Shown: positions 6,711 to 13,306, counted from the stretch's first letter. The stretch is DNA of 13,306 nt from Acidilobaceae archaeon (GCA_027057815.1 JALURD010000107.1:1-13306), one strand, 5' to 3'. Numbers and translations are program-made. The notes: generated by a model from the sequence alone, not told the origin.

Positions 6711-6720
6711 TCTGTTTTTT
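6711..6720 (+). terminator. T6 terminator after the CGS-family gene
   Basis: TCTGTTTTTT lies 29 bases past the stop codon in AT-rich sequence. This fits U-run termination by archaeal RNA polymerase and separates this gene from thrC. Confidence 0.5.
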
Positions 6721-7016
6721 GAACTAAATAATAATAATTAAATTAATTGTTCATACAATCTTATTATATTTTATTGTAAATGATTATTAAAGAGGGTTAG
6801 AGGTTGTATGGGAGATGTTTGCTTAAGTTCCGGCTGTTATTGAAAATGCATGAATCTCTACTGCATTGTGCTTTGTACTTTAGTGGACATGGTTAGTGCT
6901 TTCAAGCTTGCATTGTAGCTTATGCAGTCACGATTACTGTGAAGTCTGCCGATCACCCCGCAACTCATAGCTTGGCCTGCCAACTCTTCTATGGGCTATA
7001 GCAAAGTTGCATACAC

Positions 7017-7045
7017 GGTAACTCCCCGGGAGTTGTAGCGTTACC
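7017..7045. promoter_or_regulatory. Nested palindromes directly upstream of the thrC TATA box (operator candidate)
   Basis: GGTAAC (7017-7022) is mirrored by GTTACC (7040-7045). Inside lies the perfect palindrome AACTCCC-C-GGGAGTT (7020-7034). The block abuts the TATA-like box at 7046-7053, where an archaeal regulator would block or assist TBP/TFB binding. An amino-acid-responsive regulator such as an Lrp-type protein would be a natural candidate, but that is inference. Confidence 0.45.
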
Positions 7046-7053
7046 TTTTTATT
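7046..7053 (+). promoter_or_regulatory. TATA-like box of the thrC-thrB operon
   Basis: TTTTTATT lies about 22 bases before the GTG at 7071. The expected start site therefore falls at or just after that codon, which suggests a leaderless or nearly leaderless mRNA. Confidence 0.45.
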
Positions 7054-7070
7054 GCCCACACTGGTGGGTT

Positions 7071-8339
7071 GTGGCGGTCTACAGAGAGAAGAGTGGGGTG
7101 ATGAGCTTCGACGGGCTCGGCTTTGAAGCGTATAGTATGAAGTGCGTCTCCTGTGGTTCTGTCTACCCGTTTAATCCTAGGTTATTCTCCTGTCCTCGCT
7201 GTGGATCTCTCCTCGAAGTCATCCGGAACCAGAGCCCGGCCGTCTCGTGGAGTGCGTGGAGGGCGCGAAAGCCGGGGGTCTGGCGATACCGGGAAGCACT
7301 GCCGGTACCGGGTCGTGTGCGGCCGGTAACTCTGGGTGAGGGCGCTACTCCACTGGTTGACGTGGACTTGGATGGCGTCAGGGCTAGGGTTTGGGTGAAG
7401 TTTGAGGGAGCCAACCCCACGGGTTCGTTCAAGGATAGGGGGATGACTGTCGGGGTTACAATGGCTAGGCTCGTCAAGGCTAGGGTCGTGGTGGCAGCTA
7501 GTACCGGGAACACTGCGTCCTCGCTTGCAGCGTACGCCGCAAGGGCTGGCTTGAGGGCTGTCGTAGTGCTACCGCGGGGCGGGGTTGCACTGGGCAAGCT
7601 CCTCCAGGCGAGGCTGCATGGTGCCACCGTGGTCGAGGTCGACGGATCCTTCGACCGGGCAATGAGCATGGTGCTCGAAGCCGCTAGGGAGGACCCCGTG
7701 TACCCATTGAACTCCTTCAACCCTATCAGGCTGGAGGGACAGAAAACCATTGCATACGAGATAGTGGATGAGTTGGGCAGGGCCCCCGACTACGTGGTAG
7801 TCCCCGTGGGCAATGGTGGGAACATTGCTGCTATATGGAAGGGCTTCAAGGAGCTCTACGAGTGGGGACTCCTCGACAGGCTCCCAGTTATGATCGGAGT
7901 CCAGGCTGAGGGTGCCTCTCCCCTTGCAAGAGCGTGGGAGAGCGGGTCGAGGGAGCCTGTCTGGGTGGATGAGCCGAAGACCGTGGCTTCCGCCATTAGG
8001 ATTGGTAGGCCCGTCAACTGGGTGAAAGCGTTTAGGGCTGTGGAGGAGTCTGGCGGGCTCTTCGTCACGGTCACCGACGAGGAGATACTGGAGGCCCAGA
8101 GACTCCTCGCGAGACGGGTCGGCCTTGGTGTTGAGCCAAGCTCGGCGGCATCACTCGCAGGTTTGCTCAAGCTTCACTCCGATGGATTCCTTGGGGAGGG
8201 AGAGGAGGTGGTCCTCATAGCTACTGGGCATGCCTTGAAGGATCCCGACTCTATGGCGACAGTCAACGCGGACGTCAGGAGGGCTGAGGACGCTGAATCA
8301 CTCAAAGAAGTGCTCTACCAGCTAGCTGGAGGTGAGTGA
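7071..8339 (+). CDS. thrC: Threonine synthase
   Basis: It converts O-phospho-L-homoserine and water to L-threonine and phosphate with PLP (fold type II). The 422-aa protein opens with a zinc-ribbon-like segment, C25-x2-C28 and C41-x2-C44, as in many archaeal and plant-type threonine synthases. The PLP lysine is K121 in TGSFKDRGM. STGNTASS (144-151) and GNGGN (247-251) form the substrate- and phosphate-binding loops, and ATGHALKDP (384-392) is the family's C-terminal signature. The start at GTG 7071 fits the TATA spacing for a leaderless transcript. ATG 7101 (412 aa), preceded by GGGG, is an alternative and would keep the whole zinc ribbon. The stop overlaps a GTG that begins the homoserine kinase frame, and the ribosome binding site of that gene lies inside the last codons, so the two are translationally coupled. 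Confidence 0.95.
   Translation: MAVYREKSGVMSFDGLGFEAYSMKCVSCGSVYPFNPRLFSCPRCGSLLEVIRNQSPAVSWSAWRARKPGVWRYREALPVPGRVRPVTLGEGATPLVDVDLDGVRARVWVKFEGANPTGSFKDRGMTVGVTMARLVKARVVVAASTGNTASSLAAYAARAGLRAVVVLPRGGVALGKLLQARLHGATVVEVDGSFDRAMSMVLEAAREDPVYPLNSFNPIRLEGQKTIAYEIVDELGRAPDYVVVPVGNGGNIAAIWKGFKELYEWGLLDRLPVMIGVQAEGASPLARAWESGSREPVWVDEPKTVASAIRIGRPVNWVKAFRAVEESGGLFVTVTDEEILEAQRLLARRVGLGVEPSSAASLAGLLKLHSDGFLGEGEEVVLIATGHALKDPDSMATVNADVRRAEDAESLKEVLYQLAGGE
8328..8335 (+). promoter_or_regulatory. Shine-Dalgarno site that sets the thrB start
   Basis: GGAGGTGA lies within the last codons of thrC. It touches the GTG at 8336, too close to use it, but stands exactly six bases before the next in-frame GTG at 8342. 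The MscS gene in this window has the same site with the same spacing, so 8342 is the better start. Confidence 0.65.
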
Positions 8340-8341
8340 TA

Positions 8342-9283
8342 GTGGAGTGGGTCCGAGTCGCTGCCTTCTCCAGCAGCGCCAACCTAGGCCCCGGCTTCGA
8401 TGCCCTCGCGGTGGCGCTCGACGCATTCTATGATATAGTTGAGGCAAGGATCGAGTACGATGCCAGAGGGGTAATCGTTGACAGAGTAGAGGGCGTATAC
8501 GCAAGAGAAGTCCCTGCTAAGGGTAACACTGCAGCGGCTGCCGCCTGGAGGCTCCTACAGCTCTTGAGGATAAAGGATGTGGGAGTAGTACTCAGAGTGC
8601 GCAAGGGAATCCCTCCCGGCAAGGGCCTCGGTAGTAGTGGGGCCAGTGCCGCCGCAGCGGTAGTCGCAGTATCAAGGCTACTCAGGGTCAATCCTCCCAC
8701 CGAGCTATTATTGGAGGCCGCAGGGTATGGAGAGCAGATGGCATCCGGGACTCCTCACTACGATAACGTTGCTGCTAGTCTGCTGGGCGGGCTAGTAATA
8801 GTCGCAGAGGTTGAGGGCCGCCTCGCCGCATCCAACATCAAGGTGGACGCAACCTTCGTTGTAGGAGTCCCGATGGTTGAAATGCCTGAAGGCAAGACGG
8901 GCGTCATGAGGAAAGTGCTTCCTCCTAGAGTCGAGCTTGGGAGAGCCGTGGCGAATTGGCAGAGGCTGGCCTTACTAGTAGCGTCAATGATCAGGGGTGA
9001 CTACCAGCTGGCTGGCAAGCTGATGATGGGCGACGAGATAGTGGAGCCAGCACGCGCCCCCTACATACCATGCTACCGGGAAGTAAGGAGTGCAGCCCTA
9101 GAGGCGGGGGCATTCGGTGTAGCAATAAGCGGGGCTGGCCCCTCAATGATTGCCCTCGTCAGCCCTGGGGCTGCGAGAGAAGTCGCTTCAGCAATAAACC
9201 AGGCTTACAGTGAATGCGGCTTAGAGGCAATAGTCAGAGTAGCGAGAGTCGCTGGGCCTACGACGATAGTTGCATCTAAGTAA
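8342..9283 (+). CDS. thrB: Homoserine kinase (GHMP kinase family)
   Basis: It phosphorylates L-homoserine with ATP to O-phosphohomoserine, the substrate of the threonine synthase encoded just upstream. The 313-aa length is usual. The three GHMP motifs are present: SSANLGPGFD near the N-terminus (residues 11-20), the ATP-binding loop P91 to S99 (PPGKGLGSS) followed by an Ala-rich helix, and AISGAGPS (261-268) near the C-terminus. The HYDN segment (139-142) is typical of homoserine kinases. GTG 8342 is preferred over GTG 8336 (315 aa) because of the ribosome binding site spacing. The gap to thrC is then two bases, so the pair forms one operon. The gene ends 117 bases before rubrerythrin, which has its own promoter. 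Confidence 0.94.
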   Translation: MEWVRVAAFSSSANLGPGFDALAVALDAFYDIVEARIEYDARGVIVDRVEGVYAREVPAKGNTAAAAAWRLLQLLRIKDVGVVLRVRKGIPPGKGLGSSGASAAAAVVAVSRLLRVNPPTELLLEAAGYGEQMASGTPHYDNVAASLLGGLVIVAEVEGRLAASNIKVDATFVVGVPMVEMPEGKTGVMRKVLPPRVELGRAVANWQRLALLVASMIRGDYQLAGKLMMGDEIVEPARAPYIPCYREVRSAALEAGAFGVAISGAGPSMIALVSPGAAREVASAINQAYSECGLEAIVRVARVAGPTTIVASK

Positions 9284-9325
9284 TAGATTTCTAGATAATA
9301 AATAAGTGTGTAGTTAGAAGATACA

Positions 9326-9333
9326 TTTATATA
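9326..9333 (+). promoter_or_regulatory. Strong TATA box of the rubrerythrin gene
   Basis: TTTATATA is a near-consensus crenarchaeal TATA box. Transcription would start near 9355, leaving a 45-base leader that contains a tandem TAATTCT repeat (9361-9374) and the ribosome binding site GAGGTGA (9387-9393), seven bases before the ATG. Strong signals at both steps suggest high expression. Confidence 0.7.
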
Positions 9334-9400
9334 CCTCGAAGTTTCATATAATATAATGCGTAATTCTTAATTCTTACTGTTATTATGAGGTGAACGCGTA

Positions 9401-9958
9401 ATGATTAAGGGTCAAATGACTAAAGATGCTCTCCTCTCAGCATTCGCGGGAGAGTCTATGGCCCATATGAGATATCTTGTTTTCGCTGAAGTAGCGGAGA
9501 TGGAGGGGTTCAAGAACGTTGCTAGACTCTTCAGAGCTATAGCCTACGCCGAGGAGGTCCACGCCAAGAACCACTATAACAGGCTCAAAGGTTTTGACGA
9601 AGATGCATCAATAACTTCCGGAGCGCCAATAGGCCCAGGCAACACCTCTAAGAATCTAGAGCTTGCAATTCGGGGCGAGGAATTCGAGGTCAACGAGATG
9701 TACCCGGTCTACATAAAGATAGCCGAGTTCCAAGGAGAGCAGTCAGCAGTAATAACCTTCAAATGGGCACTCGAGGCCGAAAAGATCCACGCACAACTAT
9801 ATAGGGAAGCCAAGGAATACGTGGACAAAGGCGAAGATTGGCCGCTAGATGGCTACGTTTGGATATGCCCAGTATGCGGCCACACCCATGTGGGCAAGGA
9901 GCCGCCCGGCCGGTGCCCGGTTTGCGGGGCGCCCAAGGAGAAGTACGTTAAATTCTAA
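9401..9958 (+). CDS. Rubrerythrin (diiron peroxidase with C-terminal rubredoxin domain)
   Basis: This cytosolic enzyme reduces hydrogen peroxide at a diiron centre using electrons passed through a rubredoxin-like iron site. The 185-aa protein has the usual two-domain form. The four-helix part has the metal ligands E18 (AGES), E51 and H54 (EEVH), a glutamate cluster at 93-99 (EEFEVNE), and E127 with H130 (EKIH). After it comes a rubredoxin-type domain with C156-x2-C159 and C172-x2-C175, spaced 12 residues as in other rubrerythrins. The ATG start has a good ribosome binding site. The gene ends 8 bases from the 3' end of the opposing pilin-like gene and marks the end of the GC-richer part of the window. 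With the Dps-like gene it points to exposure to oxygen or peroxide in a largely anaerobic lifestyle. Confidence 0.96.
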   Translation: MIKGQMTKDALLSAFAGESMAHMRYLVFAEVAEMEGFKNVARLFRAIAYAEEVHAKNHYNRLKGFDEDASITSGAPIGPGNTSKNLELAIRGEEFEVNEMYPVYIKIAEFQGEQSAVITFKWALEAEKIHAQLYREAKEYVDKGEDWPLDGYVWICPVCGHTHVGKEPPGRCPVCGAPKEKYVKF

Positions 9959-9966
9959 TGATGATA

Positions 9967-10827
9967 CTATTTAACTAATGGAATCAAATAAGATAAATAA
10001 TATTTGCCGTCGAATAAAACAAAGAGTGAGAGAGACATATAGTTAACCTGTACGGGAGATTTAATTATAATAAACAGATTGTGTTTTTCTAGCGCTTTAA
10101 ACCTAATATTCCATAAAGGTATATCTTGAAGATTAGTTATACCTAAACCTTGAGCGAACACGTTTAGGCTATTATCTGTGTCTAAATATATTGTTGAAGG
10201 GCTCGCATATGTGGGCCTTAAATCGTTATTAAGTATGGTCTGATTACTAGCAATGTCTATACAGGAGATGGGCCTTTTGAGTTCGACTAAAATAGCTTCC
10301 TGATTTGTGGTTGATGACACTCCGATTAGGTCGACAAATCCGTTAGAATTAGCGTCTGAAACATTAAAGACAAACACTGTTCTTTCGGGTGGCGTCGAAT
10401 CTATATTAATAGGTATTTTGCTTAAAACGCTAGAAACCATGATGGTATCGGCTGTAGACCTGCCAATTGGTAACACGGACAAATATACATTTAAATAAGA
10501 TCCGGGATTTGAATTTTTCAACGCAATAATAAAGCAATAAACGTAATAACCATTACTTGTGTTATATGTATAATACTCTATATAACCATCAATTGATGAC
10601 GAAACAGAACCCATATAGGATAGTAGCGATTGTTTTCTATTTAATATTGAATAATAACCAGAGAAGTAGGCATAAAGTGCTAATGCTAGCACAAGAACAG
10701 CGGCTGTAAGAATAGCTACACTGACTGCAGGTGCCTGCCCCCGATTTTTACTTATTCTAGGCCGTGTTCTTCTCATTAATGGAACACCTATCAGTAGCCC
10801 CGCGTTATTACGTATCGTTTCCAGCAT
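9967..10827 (-). CDS. Pilin-like secreted protein with class III signal peptide
   Basis: I do not recognise a named family. The 286-aa protein starts with a basic segment ending in SKNRG, then Q31-A-P and a hydrophobic helix (about 33-55), which is the pattern cut by the archaeal prepilin peptidase (PibD/FlaK), with cleavage expected after G30. The rest is probably extracellular and beta-rich, with Ser, Asn and Tyr abundant and sequons such as NTS, NVS and NQT. D158-A-N160-S-N162-G-F-V-D166 fits a DxDxDGxxD calcium loop. ATG 10827 has GAGGTGA (10837-10843) nine bases upstream. M18 (codon 10774-10776) would give a shorter, more usual leader of 13 residues before the cut. It is divergent from an even larger pilin-like gene and convergent with rubrerythrin. 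It is AT-richer than the genes to the left. The likely role is a minor pilin or surface adhesin (inference). Confidence 0.72.
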   Translation of the reverse strand: MLETIRNNAGLLIGVPLMRRTRPRISKNRGQAPAVSVAILTAAVLVLALALYAYFSGYYSILNRKQSLLSYMGSVSSSIDGYIEYYTYNTSNGYYVYCFIIALKNSNPGSYLNVYLSVLPIGRSTADTIMVSSVLSKIPINIDSTPPERTVFVFNVSDANSNGFVDLIGVSSTTNQEAILVELKRPISCIDIASNQTILNNDLRPTYASPSTIYLDTDNSLNVFAQGLGITNLQDIPLWNIRFKALEKHNLFIIIKSPVQVNYMSLSLFVLFDGKYYLSYLIPLVK

Positions 10828-10916
10828 TAAAAATCATCACCTCATAGGAATTATAATTCTAAATATTTTAAGCAATATAGTATAGAAACATTTAATAATA
10901 ACGTAAAGAGTGAAAA

Positions 10917-10936
10917 ATCAACGTTAGGGCGTTGAT
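10917..10936. promoter_or_regulatory. Perfect 7-6-7 inverted repeat between the divergent pilin-like genes
   Basis: ATCAACG and CGTTGAT flank the spacer TTAGGG. The repeat lies 90 bases from one start codon and 60 from the other, in an otherwise AT-rich 168-base region that must hold both promoters. Plausible TATA-like stretches are AAAATATTT (10860-10868, minus) and ATTTGATATA (10971-10980, plus). This is a natural site for one regulator controlling both genes. Confidence 0.5.
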
Positions 10937-10995
10937 AGAAGAGCAAATAAGGCTTTGTAGGGAATCGAGTATTTGATATAGGGGAGCATGGTAGC

Positions 10996-13306
10996 ATGCT
11001 GAGGCGAGCAAATATAAGACAAAGACGCAAAGGCAGGAGCAGGAAACGCGCCCAAGCTGAGGTTATCGGCGGCCTTATAGTATTAACTCTGCTCTTCCTC
11101 TTCGCAGTACCCATGCTTCTCAATACTTACTTCACAACACAAAAGACTATAGAAGAGTATGGAGCAAAACAGACACGCAGATTAGCCAACTTTAATGAAA
11201 GGCTCTCGATACAACCAGTTAACCCTAACAATGTGATAGCTCAGAACCTCGGCTGGATACCCGGCATTTTCATCAATAACACTGGGACAACTGATGTTAC
11301 ATTAGATAAATTATATTTAATAAATATTGCGAACAAAACTATTTACGCTGTATTCGATTTCCGGTATCTCAGGCCAGCTGTTAATCCATTAGTAAAGCTC
11401 GTACTCATGAATGTAGTATACATAAATGGTTCACTCTCATGGGAGCAGCCGCCTCCACTCGGGCAGCCCGTCACGTTAAAACCAGGAGAGAACATCTTAA
11501 TAGTATTTGACGAATCACTTAGGAATATAGCTCCCTATATTATTGTTCGCGTCGAAAGTAGCACTGGGGTACTTCATCCAATAGTGGGAGGACCTTATGA
11601 ATCTCGCCTATATCCTGAAGCAGCTTTCCAGGCAGGTGGAGGTCAAGCTCTAGAATGGAGGGGCATATTCTACCCACAAAGCGGCTTTCAACTCAGAGGA
11701 GCGTCAGACCTGCTTGTCTACGGAGATGTTTATGCCTGGGTACCTCCTCTCTATGTTTACCCGGATATAGATAGTGATAGAAATTATGAGCCTACGAGCA
11801 TGTATTATTATGAGTCATTTATATACGATGACCCGAAATTCCCGGGACTATATTATATTAAAGTAAAAGTGCTCGGGATCCCAGCAGGTTGGTGGGGATA
11901 CCTTCCTGTATATTTGAGAATCACCAAGGTTGATCAGGGATACCCGTCGTCAATAGTACCTGTATACCCAGAATGGACTATTGAATTAAGGGGGTTCCTC
12001 GGAACATATGATACCGGAAGCGAAGGTACTTACTTTAACGGATACGCGTTTAAAGTAATCATTAGAGATTCGCAGGGCAATATAGTATATAGTTTTCCCG
12101 AAGCCTGGGGCTACACGAGCCTTAAGCCGCTAATACTAGGTCAGAGTGGCGTTACTCAGCTGGACTTTGATGGTAATGGCGTCAATGAGTTAGTATTCTA
12201 TAGTTACCTTAATGGGCCTACTATTATTAATAGAGTTGATATTAATGTTGATAGCTTAGCGTCGACGTATCCAGCTCCTAATGATGAAGTAAGAGACTCG
12301 GTCGCATGGACATATGTTGTAGCCAGGGATATATCTGGAATTGACTATATTAAAGTGACTGCTAAGATAAACTACTACTGGACAACAACGTTTTCATCAT
12401 GTCCAGCATCATTCAGGACACTGAAAATATTCACCATAGCTATTCTTAAGTATGATAATACTACTGGCAAGTGGATAGTTTACCAGTATCAAAACTATGG
12501 ATACTCCAATGAAAAACCGAAGCAGTTCCAGCCTACAGTAACATTTCCCGTAGATAGGTCTGGAACATACCGTGTAGCCATTATATTCTATGATAACTAC
12601 AGGGATTGGGACTATGGTTATGGTTGCTGGACTGACTTCACATACTCACTCGAGCACCTAATAGTTGAATATGGTATAACGAACCCCTACTTTAAAGAGA
12701 GTCCTCCGGTATACCTAGTGGCCATACCCGATCCAACAATTATTAATGGAATAGGAGAATACGATTATATGAACTTGAAGGGCTTAAATGACGTTAACGA
12801 AGCTAAAGTCCTTGCTCAGCAAGACCTTCTCGAAGCCATTGTGGCAGAACTTAACTACGTCGGGATTACTGGATACACTATCATAGACAATGTAACTATG
12901 CTTTATGAAATATTCTTTGATAACCCGGCTCCACCAAAATACGCTATAGTATTCTGGCTTCAAGGAGCAGTCAGCATTACTGACGTACTTGGCACTTATG
13001 GAGTGACAGATGCACAATTTGCCAGCTATACGTCAACTTATCATTGGCTATGGGTGTGGATATCGGGTGAACCTTTCGGCGGGATTGAGAAAACTTTAAT
13101 ATATTTCTCAAATTATGTAGTAATTAACGGCCCTGGTTTATACAACCTAAATATAACAAGTAACGGCTTGACAGCAAGAAATGAATTCTATGCATTTTAC
13201 CTTACTGATCAAGCGACGTTCAATTATACGTCAACGACGACTGTATCGGCGTGCATAGTTCAGGGCTCAGACTTCTATTGGAATAGTACTGCATCTCCTC
13301 CAGAGT
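10996..13306 (+). CDS. Large pilin-like cell-surface protein, at least 770 aa (3' truncated by window edge)
   Basis: The frame is open without a stop from ATG 10996 to the right edge. GGGGAG (10981-10986) lies nine bases upstream as ribosome binding site, and an ATG eight bases earlier is closed off at once by a stop. The N-terminus is very basic (R3-R18) and followed by A19|Q20-A-E-V-I-G-G and a hydrophobic helix (about 23-45), a class III signal peptide of the archaeal pilin/archaellin kind with cleavage expected after A19. Residues about 75-185 (WIPGIFINNTGTTDVTL and later TLKPGENI) resemble the beta-rich part of archaeal pilins. Beyond this the protein is Tyr- and Trp-rich and beta-like. 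It has two calcium-loop motifs (D257-I-D-S-D-R-N-Y-E265 and D390-F-D-G-N-G-V-N-E398), cysteines C469, C544 and C753, and many sequons (NKT, NGS, NTT, NVT, NIT, NYT, NST). It is far longer than ordinary pilins, so it is probably an adhesin anchored in, or at the tip of, a filament. Confidence 0.78.
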   Translation, partial: MLRRANIRQRRKGRSRKRAQAEVIGGLIVLTLLFLFAVPMLLNTYFTTQKTIEEYGAKQTRRLANFNERLSIQPVNPNNVIAQNLGWIPGIFINNTGTTDVTLDKLYLINIANKTIYAVFDFRYLRPAVNPLVKLVLMNVVYINGSLSWEQPPPLGQPVTLKPGENILIVFDESLRNIAPYIIVRVESSTGVLHPIVGGPYESRLYPEAAFQAGGGQALEWRGIFYPQSGFQLRGASDLLVYGDVYAWVPPLYVYPDIDSDRNYEPTSMYYYESFIYDDPKFPGLYYIKVKVLGIPAGWWGYLPVYLRITKVDQGYPSSIVPVYPEWTIELRGFLGTYDTGSEGTYFNGYAFKVIIRDSQGNIVYSFPEAWGYTSLKPLILGQSGVTQLDFDGNGVNELVFYSYLNGPTIINRVDINVDSLASTYPAPNDEVRDSVAWTYVVARDISGIDYIKVTAKINYYWTTTFSSCPASFRTLKIFTIAILKYDNTTGKWIVYQYQNYGYSNEKPKQFQPTVTFPVDRSGTYRVAIIFYDNYRDWDYGYGCWTDFTYSLEHLIVEYGITNPYFKESPPVYLVAIPDPTIINGIGEYDYMNLKGLNDVNEAKVLAQQDLLEAIVAELNYVGITGYTIIDNVTMLYEIFFDNPAPPKYAIVFWLQGAVSITDVLGTYGVTDAQFASYTSTYHWLWVWISGEPFGGIEKTLIYFSNYVVINGPGLYNLNITSNGLTARNEFYAFYLTDQATFNYTSTTTVSACIVQGSDFYWNSTASPPE

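Larger units (their letters stand above)
6683..7070. other. 388-base intergenic region between the CGS-family gene and thrC
   Basis: The first 110 bases are strongly AT-rich and include a T6 run after the upstream gene. I see no protein gene; the longest item is an 11-codon ORF at 6808-6843 (MGDVCLSSGCY), too short to trust. There is a 6-bp hairpin AATGCA/TGCATT (6845-6850 with 6862-6867), and the octamer TGCATTGT occurs at 6862-6869 and again at 6909-6916. The last 55 bases hold the palindromic promoter region of thrC. No tRNA or clear C/D-box RNA was found. Confidence 0.5.

Noticed and set aside
10851..11123. Minus-strand frame of 90 codons over the start of the large pilin-like gene
   Set aside because: It is antisense to the signal-peptide region and covers the intergenic promoter region; it is a shadow frame.
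1..13306. tRNA genes
   Set aside because: I looked on both strands for the T-arm pattern GGTTCRANTC and its complement. The few partial matches are inside clear coding regions and lack the other arms.

Overview
The window looks like chromosomal DNA from a hyperthermophilic archaeon of the Thermoproteota (Crenarchaeota), most like the Desulfurococcales. The grounds are many GTG starts, strong GGAGGTGA-type ribosome binding sites, archaeal TATA boxes, heavy AGG/ATA codon use, a Dps-like thioferritin, a crenarchaeal-type pyruvoyl decarboxylase and two proteins with archaeal class III (type IV pilin-like) signal peptides. No tRNA, rRNA, CRISPR array, insertion sequence or replication origin was found. 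All calls rest on reading motifs and translations by eye; no database search was possible.

Layout. Bases 1-336 hold the tail of an unrecognised gene that meets, tail to tail and overlapping, an SDR-type oxidoreductase at 326-1105 (minus). The SDR is the last gene of a compact minus-strand set: a DUF432-like protein, an MscS-type mechanosensitive channel, then the SDR. Ahead of this set lies a GC-rich, highly foldable stretch (about 2823-2955) just downstream of a minus-strand TATA box, so it may be a structured leader or small RNA. Divergent from it is a Dps-like ferritin (3089-3643, plus). Next, on the minus strand, come an AdoMet decarboxylase-family proenzyme (SAM or arginine decarboxylase, polyamine synthesis) and an M55 D-aminopeptidase.

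From 5516 to 9283 the plus strand carries amino-acid metabolism: a cystathionine gamma-synthase/lyase-family PLP enzyme, a 388-base gap with a terminator and a palindromic promoter region, then threonine synthase and homoserine kinase (thrC-thrB, translationally coupled). Homoserine kinase makes O-phosphohomoserine, which threonine synthase consumes and which a gamma-synthase could also use, so the block sits at the Thr/Met branch point. A rubrerythrin with a strong TATA box follows (9401-9958). With the Dps-like protein it gives the window two peroxide/iron-defence genes.

From about 9960 to the right edge the base composition becomes visibly AT-richer. This part holds two divergently transcribed surface proteins, a 286-aa one (minus) and one of at least 770 aa (plus, cut by the window edge). 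Each begins with a basic segment, an RG/RA|QA cleavage site and a hydrophobic helix, and each carries DxDxDGxxE-type calcium-loop motifs and many N-glycosylation sequons. A perfect 7-6-7 inverted repeat lies between them. This divergent pilin-like pair is the best candidate here for an undescribed system, probably a cell-surface filament or adhesin locus that continues beyond the window.
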